64,000 nt of DNA from the NCBI GenBank assembly GCA_944324115.1, contig CALUVB010000001.1, forward strand, positions 148,676 through 212,675, given 5' to 3'. The first letter of the stretch is position 1. Every line of letters begins with the position of its first letter. Positions 27,208 through 35,793 of the stretch are shown here, in pieces. Position numbers and translations under genes: made by a program. Under the pieces are notes generated by a model, which was given only the letters and a program-made list of their open reading frames with translations, was not told where the DNA came from and did no database searches. This DNA is from an uncultured Elusimicrobiales bacterium. Its GTDB lineage: Bacteria > Elusimicrobiota > Elusimicrobia > Elusimicrobiales > Elusimicrobiaceae.

Positions 27208-27354
27208 TTATGCACCCTGATAAATGTTCCAATCGTTATAGCCAGATTCTTCCTGCAGAGGTTTTTTCACCCTCCAACACCCCTCCTCTGCCACCCACAT
27301 GCGGCGGCTGGGATAAAATTTTGTTTCTTTGTAAGTCTGTGTTCTTTTTGCCAT
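27208..27354 (-). CDS. Small 48-aa basic protein, first gene of the ClpX-like operon
   Basis: 48 codons from ATG 27354 (MAKRTQTYKETKFYPSRR) to TAA, ending 10 bp before the ATPase ATG. AGAGAGG lies 6 nt before the ATG but is itself the 3' arm of a hairpin. The sequence is rich in Arg/Lys and Trp and has no known family. Its place right after a riboswitch and attenuator, in frame with a good ribosome site, supports expression, but it could also be a leader peptide. Confidence 0.55.
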   Translation of the reverse strand: MAKRTQTYKETKFYPSRRMWVAEEGCWRVKKPLQEESGYNDWNIYQGA

Positions 27355-27391
27355 AAAAAACCTCTCTTTGGGTCTGTCCCATTAGAGAGGT
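27355..27391 (-). promoter_or_regulatory. Hairpin hiding the ribosome site (or second terminator)
   Basis: Minus strand: ACCTCTCT (27391-27384) pairs perfectly with AGAGAGGT (27367-27360), loop includes GGG/CCC, then six T directly before the ATG at 27354. The 3' arm is the only Shine-Dalgarno of the 48-aa gene. The element can therefore act as an intrinsic terminator or by sequestering the ribosome site. Confidence 0.65.
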
Positions 27392-27393
27392 GG

Positions 27394-27423
27394 AAAAAAA
27401 GAACCCATCGTCTCCAATGGGTT
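27394..27423 (-). terminator. Attenuator terminator of the SAM riboswitch
   Basis: Minus strand: AACCCAT (27423-27417) pairs with ATGGGTT (27408-27402), followed by CTTTTTTT. The 5' arm CCCAT is also complementary to ATGGG (27454-27450), the 3' strand of the riboswitch P1 helix, so an antiterminator can form when P1 is open. Confidence 0.8.
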
Positions 27424-27449
27424 CTACTCACAATAAAACGCTTGCAGTT

Positions 27450-27532
27450 CCCATCGTTCAAGCATTAGCACCTTACCCTTAGGCAGGTTGCTGTGTAGTC
27501 GTCGGGCTTGTCCCTCGTACACTCTATATGGA
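27450..27532 (-). ncRNA. SAM-I (S-box) riboswitch
   Basis: Minus-strand sense. Conserved S-box segments occur in the right order: ATAGAGTG then GAGGGACAAGCCCGACGA, CAGCAACC and AAGGTGCTAA. P1 is TCCAT / ATGGG, P2 closes with GTGTA / TACAC, P3 is ACCT / AGGT. P4 is very short or missing, as in the SAM-I/IV variants. It is followed by a terminator whose 5' arm competes with P1. Known S-boxes shut off Met/SAM genes when SAM is high; here the downstream genes are a small ORF and a ClpX-like ATPase. Confidence 0.82.
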
Positions 27533-27682
27533 TCTAGACGGTATTTTCTGGAAGCCCCAATCCCTGTTTTTTCACCAGCTTTGAGAGTTATACAAGCTGT
27601 TCTTTTTTTCTAGGAATTGGTAGATGGATAGTAAAACTACCTATCTTCCTTCAAATAACGTTATTTATAAAATAATAAAAAC

Positions 27683-27696
27683 GACATTTTAATGTC
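27683..27696. promoter_or_regulatory. Operator O1 (palindrome), downstream of promoter
   Basis: GACATTTTAATGTC: perfect 6-bp arms with a 2-nt centre. Lies about 16-29 nt inside the transcript of the ClpX-like operon. Same half-site as the other two sites near the WYL regulator, its likely ligand-responsive binder. Confidence 0.7.
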
Positions 27697-27718
27697 TTTT
27701 TATCTTTTTTATAATAAA

Positions 27719-27747
27719 ATTATAGCATGAAAAGGCCCTTTTGTCAA
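27719..27747 (-). promoter_or_regulatory. Consensus sigma-70 promoter of the ClpX-like operon
   Basis: TTGACA (27747-27742) and TATAAT (27724-27719) with a 17-nt spacer: all twelve consensus bases match. Start expected near 27712, giving a leader of about 358 nt that carries the riboswitch. Confidence 0.88.
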
Positions 27748-27763
27748 CCAAGTGCCATTTTGC

Positions 27764-27777
27764 GACATATTAATGTC
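27764..27777. promoter_or_regulatory. Operator O2 (palindrome), upstream of promoter
   Basis: GACATATTAATGTC, 5-bp arms, 17 bp upstream of the -35 box. Its centre is 81 bp from O1, so O1 and O2 flank the promoter and could be bridged by a DNA loop. Confidence 0.65.
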
Positions 27778-27851
27778 ATTTTTTTGTTTTATGTGAGATT
27801 TTATAGCTGTTTCCGGCACTAGTTAAGGGGTAAAAGGCTAGCGTTTCCGGT

Positions 27852-28634
27852 TTATTTGCCAGGGGCAGACTCCGGAGCCGGTGGGTTCTGTATGGGGCAA
27901 GTCAGGGGCTCGGCTGGTAAAGATTGGGTAACTGCTGAAGTTTGTGGGGTGAGTTCTTGGACCCACTGATGAGCGCGCTGCCAAATGGCCCATTTTACAA
28001 AGGGAATCGGCCGAAACTGGGCATATCCGGTGGAGGTAGCTTGGTCCTCCCGCAAGGAGAAGTTGCTTATGTTTTCCAAGGCATAGCAAGAGATTTCCCG
28101 CTTGCTGCTTACGCTAACCACATGCCATTTATCATAAAGACGCAGAATAATATAGGGGTATAATGTGCGGTTTTTTTTACAATCCTTTAGATATACGCGC
28201 ACAAGACAGTGGTATTTGATACATTTTAAAAGCGTAATGGCCCGTTCGTCTGTTTCAGCAAAATCGTATTTAGTAGCGCCAAATATACAATGTTCAAAAG
28301 AAGGCGGCACAAAGCGTTGGGCGATTTGAGCCGCTATAGGGGAGAAAGCGCCCCCTAGTTGCTGTGAAATATCGGCTGCCAGAATGAGCAGGCTTGCTTC
28401 TTCGGCGGACAGGTTTGCAGCCGCCAAAGAAAAACCAGGTGCCAGCATATATACGCTTTGCCGGGGGGAAATAACCGGAAATTGCGCCTGCATAAGCAGT
28501 TCCATATCGCGCTGTATGGTGCGTATAGATACATGAAACTGCTTGGCTAAGTCCGTTACAGAGACAGGTGTTTTTTCCAGCAGAGACAGGATTTCCGCAA
28601 TACGTTTTGTTTTTCCTGTGATTTCTTTAGACAT
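27852..28634 (-). CDS. HTH-WYL type transcriptional regulator (first)
   Basis: 260 aa. N-terminal DeoR/HTH-11 type winged helix (KRIAEILSLLEKTPVSVTDLAKQF, then SIRTIQRDMELL), then a WYL-like beta domain (residues ~130-205, with RTLYPYIILRLYDKWHVVSVS) and a Pro-rich tail instead of the usual C-terminal extension. WYL regulators such as CapW/BrxR repress defence operons through palindromic operators. TAGAAT (28641-28646) ends 6 nt before the ATG, and a matching palindrome overlaps its promoter, so autorepression is likely. The ClpX-like operon lies directly downstream with its own promoter. Confidence 0.8.
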   Translation of the reverse strand: MSKEITGKTKRIAEILSLLEKTPVSVTDLAKQFHVSIRTIQRDMELLMQAQFPVISPRQSVYMLAPGFSLAAANLSAEEASLLILAADISQQLGGAFSPIAAQIAQRFVPPSFEHCIFGATKYDFAETDERAITLLKCIKYHCLVRVYLKDCKKNRTLYPYIILRLYDKWHVVSVSSKREISCYALENISNFSLREDQATSTGYAQFRPIPFVKWAIWQRAHQWVQELTPQTSAVTQSLPAEPLTCPIQNPPAPESAPGK

Positions 28635-28654
28635 ATTGTTATTCTACAAAAAAA

Positions 28655-28668
28655 GACATTTTTGTGTC
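28655..28668. promoter_or_regulatory. Operator O3 in the WYL gene promoter
   Basis: GACATTTTTGTGTC with arms GACA/TGTC, 21 bp upstream of the WYL start codon and overlapping its -35/spacer region. Similar to O1 and O2. Confidence 0.5.
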
Positions 28669-28871
28669 GTTAGAATAGAACGTCTAATCTATTCCTTGTT
28701 AAGATTGAATCTTTATTTTTATTCATCAGAACAAGTGCCGGCTGCAATGTGTATTTTTCGTTCTACACAAGTTTGTCCTGGCATAATCATACTTCCCAGG
28801 CAATTATTGGAAGAACCGCTCAAGCTGCTAAAAAACTGTTTTAGACGGAAAATAATCCGCCAACCGTTGCG

Positions 28872-31800
28872 CTAATTTGCTTTTTCATCGGCCAAGGCTT
28901 GTTCTTTTAGTTTGACGTAATCTATTTTGCCCGTACCCATAAGGGGCATTTCTTGCAGCGTGTATATTGTTTTGGGGACAGCCAGCTCGCTTAATCCCTT
29001 TTCTTTAAAATCGGCCAAAATAGGACTGCGCGCAGCGCCAGGCTGTGTGGTAAATAAAATGAGTTTTTCTCCTTTTTTCTCATCGGGCAGATTGACCAAA
29101 GCATGCATTTGGTCGGGCCATAATGCGGCCAAAGCCGTTTCTACTGCCGTTAGAGAAATCATTTCTCCGGCAATCTTGGCAAAACGTTTCGCCCGGCCCA
29201 AAATACGCACAAAGCCCGCCGAGTCTATACGGACAATATCCCCGGTATCATACCAGCCTTCTTGTGGCGGCTCCAAAACGCCGGGATTATTTTGCTTTAT
29301 GTATCCCATCATGATATTGCCGCCTTTTACCAGCAGTTTGCCTCCTTCTTCAACGCCCGGCATCTTCTCTAATTTGTATTTTAATCCAGGTAACAAGCGC
29401 CCAACTGTGCCCCGTTTAAAAAACATGGGGGTATTTACGGCTAATACGGGGGAAGTTTCCGTTGCGCCATATCCTTCCATAATGCGCAGACCAAAGCGGT
29501 CATAATAGAGTAAGGCGGTTTCTTCTTTTAGTTTTTCGGCTCCCACTACGGCCAGACGGACCGAGTAAAAATCATAGGGGTGGGCCATTTTGGCATAGCC
29601 GTTAAAAAATGTATCAGTGCCGAATATAATTGTGGCGTTGCGGTCGTAAATCAATTCCGGCACAATGCGGTAGTGCAGCGGAGAGGGGTATAAAAATACG
29701 GATACCCCGTTTAACAGCGGAAGCAGCGTTCCCACCGTAAGCCCAAATGAGTGGAAAATGGGCATGGCATTAAATACTTTATCTTTTAAGCCAAAATCCA
29801 AAATACTTTGCAGCTGCAGGCGGTTTGCCTGGATATTTTGATGGCTGAGTACGACGCCTTTAGGGGTGCCTTCGGATCCGGAAGTGAATAACACAACGGC
29901 TGGGTCTTGCGCGGTAACTGTGCCCCGTACCATTTTATAGTAGCGGCGGGGAAAGAACGAGGCCAGCCAGGCCCAGCATTTGTCTGTAAAGCGGATTTTT
30001 TGTTTCAGGTCTTCCAAATAGATCAACTCTAGGCCTGCCGCTTCTAAAGCGCGGGCGGTATCTTGCAGATTTGCCTGGGCGATAAATTGGCGGGAAGTAT
30101 ATATCGTATGCAAAGCGGCCGCTTTGCAGCAAGCCAACATATTTTTGACGCCGGTGGAAAAATTTAACATACATGGCGTAATGCTAAAAGCCCGCATACC
30201 AAAAAAAGCCACTACGGCCGCGGCGGAAGTAGGCATCATCAGGCCCACAAAATCGCTCTGTTTCTGCCGCAGGGAGATTTGTTTTCCCAGCGCGAATAAA
30301 GCTGTCAAAAATGCTCCAAAAGAAAGCGGCCGGCGGTTTATGTCTTCTATAATCTTTTTCTTTCTTCCTACCAGTTTTACGGCGTCAACCAGAGAATCAA
30401 ACAACGTTTCTTGGGTGTTTCCCGCATCGTATTTCATATTAATCATAATGTCGTATAAAGCTCGTTCCGCCGCCAAGCGGCGTTCTTTTCCTTTCAGTTC
30501 TTGCTTCACTTTTAACCAAACAGGCGGCAAAATAGTCATGGTGATTTTACTTTGCGGGCGTGTTTTTAACTGGGTGCCAAAACGGGAAAATAACGAATAT
30601 TGGCTTCCTTCTAAGCAAATGGGCAAAATACAAGCATTGCTTTTATCGGCAATTAAGGCCGGGCCGGGATAGATCTTCATTAAGCCGCCGGTGGTCGTGA
30701 TACGGCCTTCCGGAAAAATAACAACCCGATGCCCCTGTTTTACTTCTTCTATAATAGATTTTACCGCCATGGGATTAGACGGATTAATGGGAAAATATTT
30801 GACTAAATGCAAGAAAGGCTTTACCCACCATTTTTGGCTTACATAGGTATCAATAGCAAAGTATAAATGGTCTGACATATATACCCATAATAAAACCGCA
30901 TCTAAGAAAGAGGTGTGATTTGCCACAATAAGCGCATTGCCTTGTAAATTTTTCCAGTGTTCCATTCCGTTTACTTTGACGCCGTATACTACATGTAAAA
31001 CCCGCTTGGCTATCATACGGATAATGTGCTGCGGCAGTAAGCCGCAAATATAAATGGCGGCGGCAAAATTGGCTAACGCAATCCAGCCGAAAACGGCCGG
31101 AATGGTAAATTTTAATGCCAGCAGCCCCGCACAGGCCCCACTTCCCACCACCATAAAAAGGGAATTGATAATATTATTGCTGGCAATAACGCGGGAGCGG
31201 CTTTTTTCTGCGGAAAGAGCTTGAAGCATGGCATTGAGCGGCACAATATACAATCCGCCGCATACCGCAAAAGCCAATAAATCAAACGAAATGCGTTTAC
31301 CGGCAAATGTGGCCAAAAAAGTCTTAATGTCCATTATGGGGGCGCTTGCGTTGTAGCCTGCGCAAGCAAAGGCTAAATCCGCCAGAAAAACTGTCATCAG
31401 CAAGGCGCTTACGGGCACATATTTGCTGGTAATTTCTCCCTTTACTAAAAATTGACACAGCAAAGAGCCTAAACCTATGCCGCAGGAGAAAATGGTCAGC
31501 ATAGCTGTCAGCAGTTGAGGAGTGCCTTTTATAATATTCGTCGTCAGTGAGGGGATAAGAGACATTAAGGCCGTACCCAGCATCCAAAACCAAGAAATAC
31601 CTAAAATGCATAGAAAAACATTGTGAGTTTGTTTTGCAAAAGAGATGTTTTTCCAAGTGCTGCGTATAAAATTTTTGTCTACATGCAGGGAAGGATTGTG
31701 GGGTTGCTGGCGCGGAATGAATAAAGAAGCAGCCAATCCCGCCAACGCCACAGCCAAAATAATCCCCGGCAGAAGCCATGGGTTGGTGGTAATAATCACT

Positions 31801-32294
31801 CCACCCAGCAGCATGCCTTTTAAAATCGCCCCATAGGTGGCCGATTCAATAATACCGTTCCCGGCAATCAATTGTTCATTCGGCAAGATATCGGGCAAAA
31901 TGCTGTATTTTACCGGACCAAAGAAAGCCGATTGCGTACCCATTAAGAACAAGACCAGCAGAAGCAGTGGTATATTATATGTTAAGAAACCTACCCCTAT
32001 AAGCAAAGCGATAATTACCTCCAAGCCTTTTGTAATTTTTATGAGCAAATCTTTGCGCATTTTGTCGGCCAATTCTCCGGCTTGGGCGGAAAACAGGAAA
32101 AACGGCAGCATAAACAGCATGACCGCCAAGGATATGATGATAGACTTTGTTTCTGACGAGATGGTAGTTATTTTGTAGGTCACAAAAGATACCATGGCCA
32201 TACGAAAGAAATTATCATTGAAGGCACCCAGATATTGTGTAAGAAATAAGGCTAAAAAAGAACGTTTGAAGAAAGTTTTCAGTAATACCAACAT
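28872..32294 (-). CDS. Fused LplT-PlsC-acyl-ACP synthetase (lysophospholipid salvage)
   Basis: 1140 aa three-part fusion. Residues ~1-400: MFS transporter like LplT (LGAFNDNFFRMAMV, AGELADKMRKD). Residues ~430-620: PlsC acyltransferase with NHTSFLD (HX4D) and FPEGRITTTGG. Residues ~680-1130: AMP-dependent acyl-ACP synthetase with FTSGSEGTPKG, GYGATETSP and YDTGDIVRID. Such fusions import lysophospholipid and re-acylate it. In enterobacteria lplT and aas are separate genes; the triple fusion is known from other Gram-negatives. All three active sites look intact. Weak AGGAG 11 nt before the ATG. Confidence 0.92.
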   Translation of the reverse strand: MLVLLKTFFKRSFLALFLTQYLGAFNDNFFRMAMVSFVTYKITTISSETKSIIISLAVMLFMLPFFLFSAQAGELADKMRKDLLIKITKGLEVIIALLIGVGFLTYNIPLLLLVLFLMGTQSAFFGPVKYSILPDILPNEQLIAGNGIIESATYGAILKGMLLGGVIITTNPWLLPGIILAVALAGLAASLFIPRQQPHNPSLHVDKNFIRSTWKNISFAKQTHNVFLCILGISWFWMLGTALMSLIPSLTTNIIKGTPQLLTAMLTIFSCGIGLGSLLCQFLVKGEITSKYVPVSALLMTVFLADLAFACAGYNASAPIMDIKTFLATFAGKRISFDLLAFAVCGGLYIVPLNAMLQALSAEKSRSRVIASNNIINSLFMVVGSGACAGLLALKFTIPAVFGWIALANFAAAIYICGLLPQHIIRMIAKRVLHVVYGVKVNGMEHWKNLQGNALIVANHTSFLDAVLLWVYMSDHLYFAIDTYVSQKWWVKPFLHLVKYFPINPSNPMAVKSIIEEVKQGHRVVIFPEGRITTTGGLMKIYPGPALIADKSNACILPICLEGSQYSLFSRFGTQLKTRPQSKITMTILPPVWLKVKQELKGKERRLAAERALYDIMINMKYDAGNTQETLFDSLVDAVKLVGRKKKIIEDINRRPLSFGAFLTALFALGKQISLRQKQSDFVGLMMPTSAAAVVAFFGMRAFSITPCMLNFSTGVKNMLACCKAAALHTIYTSRQFIAQANLQDTARALEAAGLELIYLEDLKQKIRFTDKCWAWLASFFPRRYYKMVRGTVTAQDPAVVLFTSGSEGTPKGVVLSHQNIQANRLQLQSILDFGLKDKVFNAMPIFHSFGLTVGTLLPLLNGVSVFLYPSPLHYRIVPELIYDRNATIIFGTDTFFNGYAKMAHPYDFYSVRLAVVGAEKLKEETALLYYDRFGLRIMEGYGATETSPVLAVNTPMFFKRGTVGRLLPGLKYKLEKMPGVEEGGKLLVKGGNIMMGYIKQNNPGVLEPPQEGWYDTGDIVRIDSAGFVRILGRAKRFAKIAGEMISLTAVETALAALWPDQMHALVNLPDEKKGEKLILFTTQPGAARSPILADFKEKGLSELAVPKTIYTLQEMPLMGTGKIDYVKLKEQALADEKAN

Positions 32295-32582
32295 GAGGAT
32301 AATCTCCTATGCAAAGTTAAGATGATACCACTTGTCCGCTGCGGCTGTGTGCTTGCCGGAGCGCACGGTTTTGTTTCAGCTGTTCGAAATATATGACAAA
32401 ATTATTTTCTTAAACTACAGCATATTTTACAAAAACTAATCTTTTGCAGACAGTTATTCTATAGTTGGCAAAAACGAAATGAGGCCCTAGGGCGGGCATA
32501 TGGTTGCTTGGCCCTGAGAGTGGCAAGGAGCATATTTGGGCTGTCCAGGCTTTATTTTTGTTTAGGCGTTTGGCTATGAGGG

Positions 32583-33701
32583 CTAATTTAATTTGGCTTT
32601 AAAATTTTTATAGGCAACTACCGCCAGTACCGCAGCCATGGCCGCAGCAATGGCTGCGTATTGTCCAAAAAGCGCCCAGTCCGCTCCTTTTAAGATGACA
32701 TTTCTGAAGTTGGCGGTGGCATACATCATGGGGTTTAAATAGCACGCCCAACGAAAGATGGCCGGGATATTGGCTACCGGGAAAAAGATGCCGGAGAGCA
32801 GAATGGCCGGCATTAAAATCAGTACGCCTCCCATCATGGCTTGTTGTTGGGTGTGGGTAATGGTGCTTAACAGCGTAGCTGTAGAGAGCGCACAGGAAAT
32901 CAGAATGGCGGAATTAATAAACAGCTGAAGCAGCGAACCTCTCCATGCTACAGAAAACCCAAAAATTCCTACCGCCAGCATGGTGCTGATAATGGCTAGC
33001 CCCAACAGGAAATAAGGCAACGTTTTCCCCAGCAGAATTTCGGCCGTAGAGGCCGGAGAAGCAATCAGTTTTTCCATCGTGCCGGTTTCTTTTTCCTTCG
33101 TAATAGACATGCTGCACACGATTAACAACACGATAAAGGAAGACATGACCAACAAAGCGGGTACCATGAAATCGGTCGTATCCATGTAATGATTAAAAAG
33201 TACACGGGTGTCCAGTTCTATCAGTCCCGGTCCTGTCAGCTCATACCCATGTGCAGCTGCGGTGCGGACCAATACTTGCCGGACATAAGCATCTACCTGC
33301 TGTGCCCTTTGGGCATTAATGGCATTGACGAGGATTTGCACAGGCTTGTCTGCACGTTCTAAAGCAGCTTCCAGCCCTTCCGCCGGTGCCACCAGTACGG
33401 CCTCTGCGCGGCGCTGAATAAGCAGCTGGGCCGGATCGGAAATAAGAGCGGGGTCTATATTTTTTACTTCTTTAAACCAGCCGGAAGCCAGGGCGCGCGC
33501 TTGTATTTCCCGCGCCAGAGCAGAAGGGCGGGATACGACCACAAATTCTATATTTTTTACTTCGCTTGTTAGGGCCAACCCAAACATAACAAGCTGCATC
33601 AGCGGAATAAAAAACAGAGCCACAATCATTTTGGGATCGCGGAAAATCTGTATAAATTCTTTGGCGATAAAACCCGCCAATATGCGCATATGTATTTTCA
33701 T
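32583..33701 (-). CDS. ABC-2 type export permease (second)
   Basis: 372 aa from ATG 33701 (MKIHMRILAGF), which overlaps the TGA of the preceding permease by 4 bp. N-terminal TM helix, a large periplasmic domain, then five TM helices with the ABC-2 pattern (KEKETGTMEKLIASPAS). Resembles YbhR. Works with the neighbouring permease and two ATPases in the TetR-controlled efflux operon. 288 bp of non-coding DNA follow, in which I see no feature. Confidence 0.93.
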   Translation of the reverse strand: MKIHMRILAGFIAKEFIQIFRDPKMIVALFFIPLMQLVMFGLALTSEVKNIEFVVVSRPSALAREIQARALASGWFKEVKNIDPALISDPAQLLIQRRAEAVLVAPAEGLEAALERADKPVQILVNAINAQRAQQVDAYVRQVLVRTAAAHGYELTGPGLIELDTRVLFNHYMDTTDFMVPALLVMSSFIVLLIVCSMSITKEKETGTMEKLIASPASTAEILLGKTLPYFLLGLAIISTMLAVGIFGFSVAWRGSLLQLFINSAILISCALSTATLLSTITHTQQQAMMGGVLILMPAILLSGIFFPVANIPAIFRWACYLNPMMYATANFRNVILKGADWALFGQYAAIAAAMAAVLAVVAYKNFKAKLN

Positions 33702-34831
33702 GGTTCCACGTCCGTTTTGAAGTTTTTTACCGCCAAAAATATCATGGCCAGCGCAAAGCATGTAATAGCCGCCATCGGTATCGCCAGGGTGCCCCAACCC
33801 GCTTCACTTAAAAAGACGCTGCGGCTGATGCTTAAAAACCAGCGCTGCGGAAATAAAACGGTCACCGCTCGGAAAAAGAGCGGCATGTTTTCTATGGGAA
33901 AAATAAAACCGGAAAAGATGAATGAAGGCAGTAAGCCGACGGCAAACCCAAATTGGATAGCCGCCTGCTGTTGGCGCGTCAATACGGAGATTAACAGTCC
34001 TAAAGCGGCCGCTCCAGTTATGTAAATGGCGCAAGCTGCCAAATATAAGAAAAAATTGCCTAAAAATGGAATTTGAAAGACCAACAAGGCCAGTACAAAT
34101 ACCACCATTACATCAAAAAATGTCAGCGCAAGATAAGGCAATAGTTTGCCCAGTACAATTTCCAACGGGGAAGCCGGAGTGGAAAGCAATAGCTCCATGG
34201 AGCCGTTTTCCCATTCTTTAGCCACTGTCAGAGCCGTTAGAATAATGGCTAAAAACCCGATAATAATTGTGCTTAAAGCCGGCACAATAAACCAGCGGCT
34301 GTTAAGCTCCGGATTAAATAAAAAACGTGTCCGCAGCGCATTGGCCGAGGGGGTAGCCTCTGCCTGCTGTGAGGAAAAAAGGGCTTGCACTGCTTGTACA
34401 ACGCCTTGCATGTAATTGCTTAAAATAGCGGCTTGGGCATTATCGCTTCCATCTACCAACAGTTGTAATTTGGCGGGGCGTTCGGGCGCAGCGCGTACTA
34501 TATTTTTGGCAAAGTCTGTGTCAATAATCAGTAAAGATTTGGTATCGTTTTGAAAAACTTTTTTTTCAGCTTCTGCCGGGGTGTGTATGAGGCTGACATC
34601 AAAGTAGCCGCAGGAATCCGCCGCCTGTATCAGGCGGCGCGAGTAAGAAGATTGATCGTTATCTCGCACTAAAAGAGGCATATGTTTGTAATCTAAGTCA
34701 ATTACAAATCCGAAGAAACCGACAAACACCAACGGCAGTATCAAAGAGACTGCCAGCGTAAACGGATCGCGCCGGATATGTTTGGCTTCTTTTGCTGCAA
34801 TAGAGAATACGCGCCGGATAAATAAATTCAT
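33698..34831 (-). CDS. ABC-2 type export permease (first)
   Basis: 377 aa, same topology as its partner: TM1, large periplasmic domain, five TM helices, and the loop KEWENGSMELLLSTPASPLEIVLGK characteristic of YbhS/YhhJ-type permeases (here read as two pieces, EWENGSMELLLSTP and EIVLGK). Forms the heterodimeric membrane part of the exporter. Confidence 0.93.
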   Translation of the reverse strand: MNLFIRRVFSIAAKEAKHIRRDPFTLAVSLILPLVFVGFFGFVIDLDYKHMPLLVRDNDQSSYSRRLIQAADSCGYFDVSLIHTPAEAEKKVFQNDTKSLLIIDTDFAKNIVRAAPERPAKLQLLVDGSDNAQAAILSNYMQGVVQAVQALFSSQQAEATPSANALRTRFLFNPELNSRWFIVPALSTIIIGFLAIILTALTVAKEWENGSMELLLSTPASPLEIVLGKLLPYLALTFFDVMVVFVLALLVFQIPFLGNFFLYLAACAIYITGAAALGLLISVLTRQQQAAIQFGFAVGLLPSFIFSGFIFPIENMPLFFRAVTVLFPQRWFLSISRSVFLSEAGWGTLAIPMAAITCFALAMIFLAVKNFKTDVEP

Positions 34832-34862
34832 AAGCGCCCCCGGCGGAAAATTTGGGAACCTA

Positions 34863-35792
34863 TCATGGCGTGCCTCCTGCGCCGGATACGGCCTTTAGAA
34901 AAACGTCTTCTAACGTGGGGGGGACAGTCTGTACGGAGAAGATATTGTTTTTTCCCCGGGCAAATGCGTCAAAAGCGTTTTCATCATGAACTCTTACGCG
35001 CAGTTTGTCGGCAAAAGCCGAAGGCTGCCCCAAGCCTAGGCGCTGTATTTCCGCTGCAATTTGTTGTTGACGAGGCTGCCGGAAGGATAACTCTTTGATG
35101 CCTTTTGGAAAGTAGCTGTTTTTAAGACTTGCAGGAGTATCCAGGGCTACCATTTTGCCTTTTTCCATAAGAGCAATTCGGCCGCAGTTTTCCGCCTCGT
35201 CCATATAATGCGTCGTGACAAATACTGTTTTCCCGCGTTGTGCCAAACGTTGTATCAAACGCCAAAATGTTTGCCGCATTTGGGGGGAAGTGCCGGCGGT
35301 CGGTTCGTCTAAAAATACCAGTTCCGGATCATGTAAAATAGCCGCCGCCAGCGCAATAATTTGTTTGTCTCCTCCGGATAAATCTTTTACCGGACCGGGT
35401 GGTATTTTTTGCATACCGATGAAATCAAAAAGCAATTGGCTGCGTTGGGCGATGCGTTCTTTGGACATATTGTACAGGCTGCCTGCGAAGTTTATATTTT
35501 CGCGCACGGTTAAATCCGGATAAAGCGTAAATTTTTGGGACATGTAGCCAATATATGGTTTCAGCACGGCAGTTGCGGCGGCGACGTCTTTTCCAGCAAC
35601 AAATACTTGCCCGGAAGTGGCGTTTAAAATGCCGCATAAGGTGCGTATGGTGGTGGTTTTGCCTGCCCCGTTAGCCCCTAAGAACCCAAAAATTTCTCCG
35701 CGCATCACCCCAAAGGAGATGTCGTTAACTGCCTTGAAATCTCCAAAAGCCACCACCAAATGTTCTACGCGTATTATTTCATCTGACGGCAT
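34863..35792 (-). CDS. ABC transporter ATP-binding protein (second)
   Basis: 309 aa from ATG 35792 (MPSDEIIRVEHLV), 2 bp before the stop... of the other ATPase's frame, i.e. tightly linked. Walker A GANGAGKTT, signature LSGGDKQ (instead of LSGGQ), Walker B LVFLDEPT and switch His in FVTTHYMDEAE. A C-terminal regulatory extension of ~80 residues follows. A longer frame upstream overlaps the neighbour and is not needed. Confidence 0.93.
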   Translation of the reverse strand: MPSDEIIRVEHLVVAFGDFKAVNDISFGVMRGEIFGFLGANGAGKTTTIRTLCGILNATSGQVFVAGKDVAAATAVLKPYIGYMSQKFTLYPDLTVRENINFAGSLYNMSKERIAQRSQLLFDFIGMQKIPPGPVKDLSGGDKQIIALAAAILHDPELVFLDEPTAGTSPQMRQTFWRLIQRLAQRGKTVFVTTHYMDEAENCGRIALMEKGKMVALDTPASLKNSYFPKGIKELSFRQPRQQQIAAEIQRLGLGQPSAFADKLRVRVHDENAFDAFARGKNNIFSVQTVPPTLEDVFLKAVSGAGGTP

Positions 35793-35793
35793 A

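Noticed and set aside
27267..27461. 64-codon minus-strand frame over the attenuator
   Set aside because: Crosses the terminator hairpin and lacks a ribosome site; the 48-codon frame from 27354 fits the regulatory layout better.
26584..27468. 294-codon frame antisense to the ClpX-like gene and leader
   Set aside because: Runs across the riboswitch and terminator; composition is that of a shadow frame.
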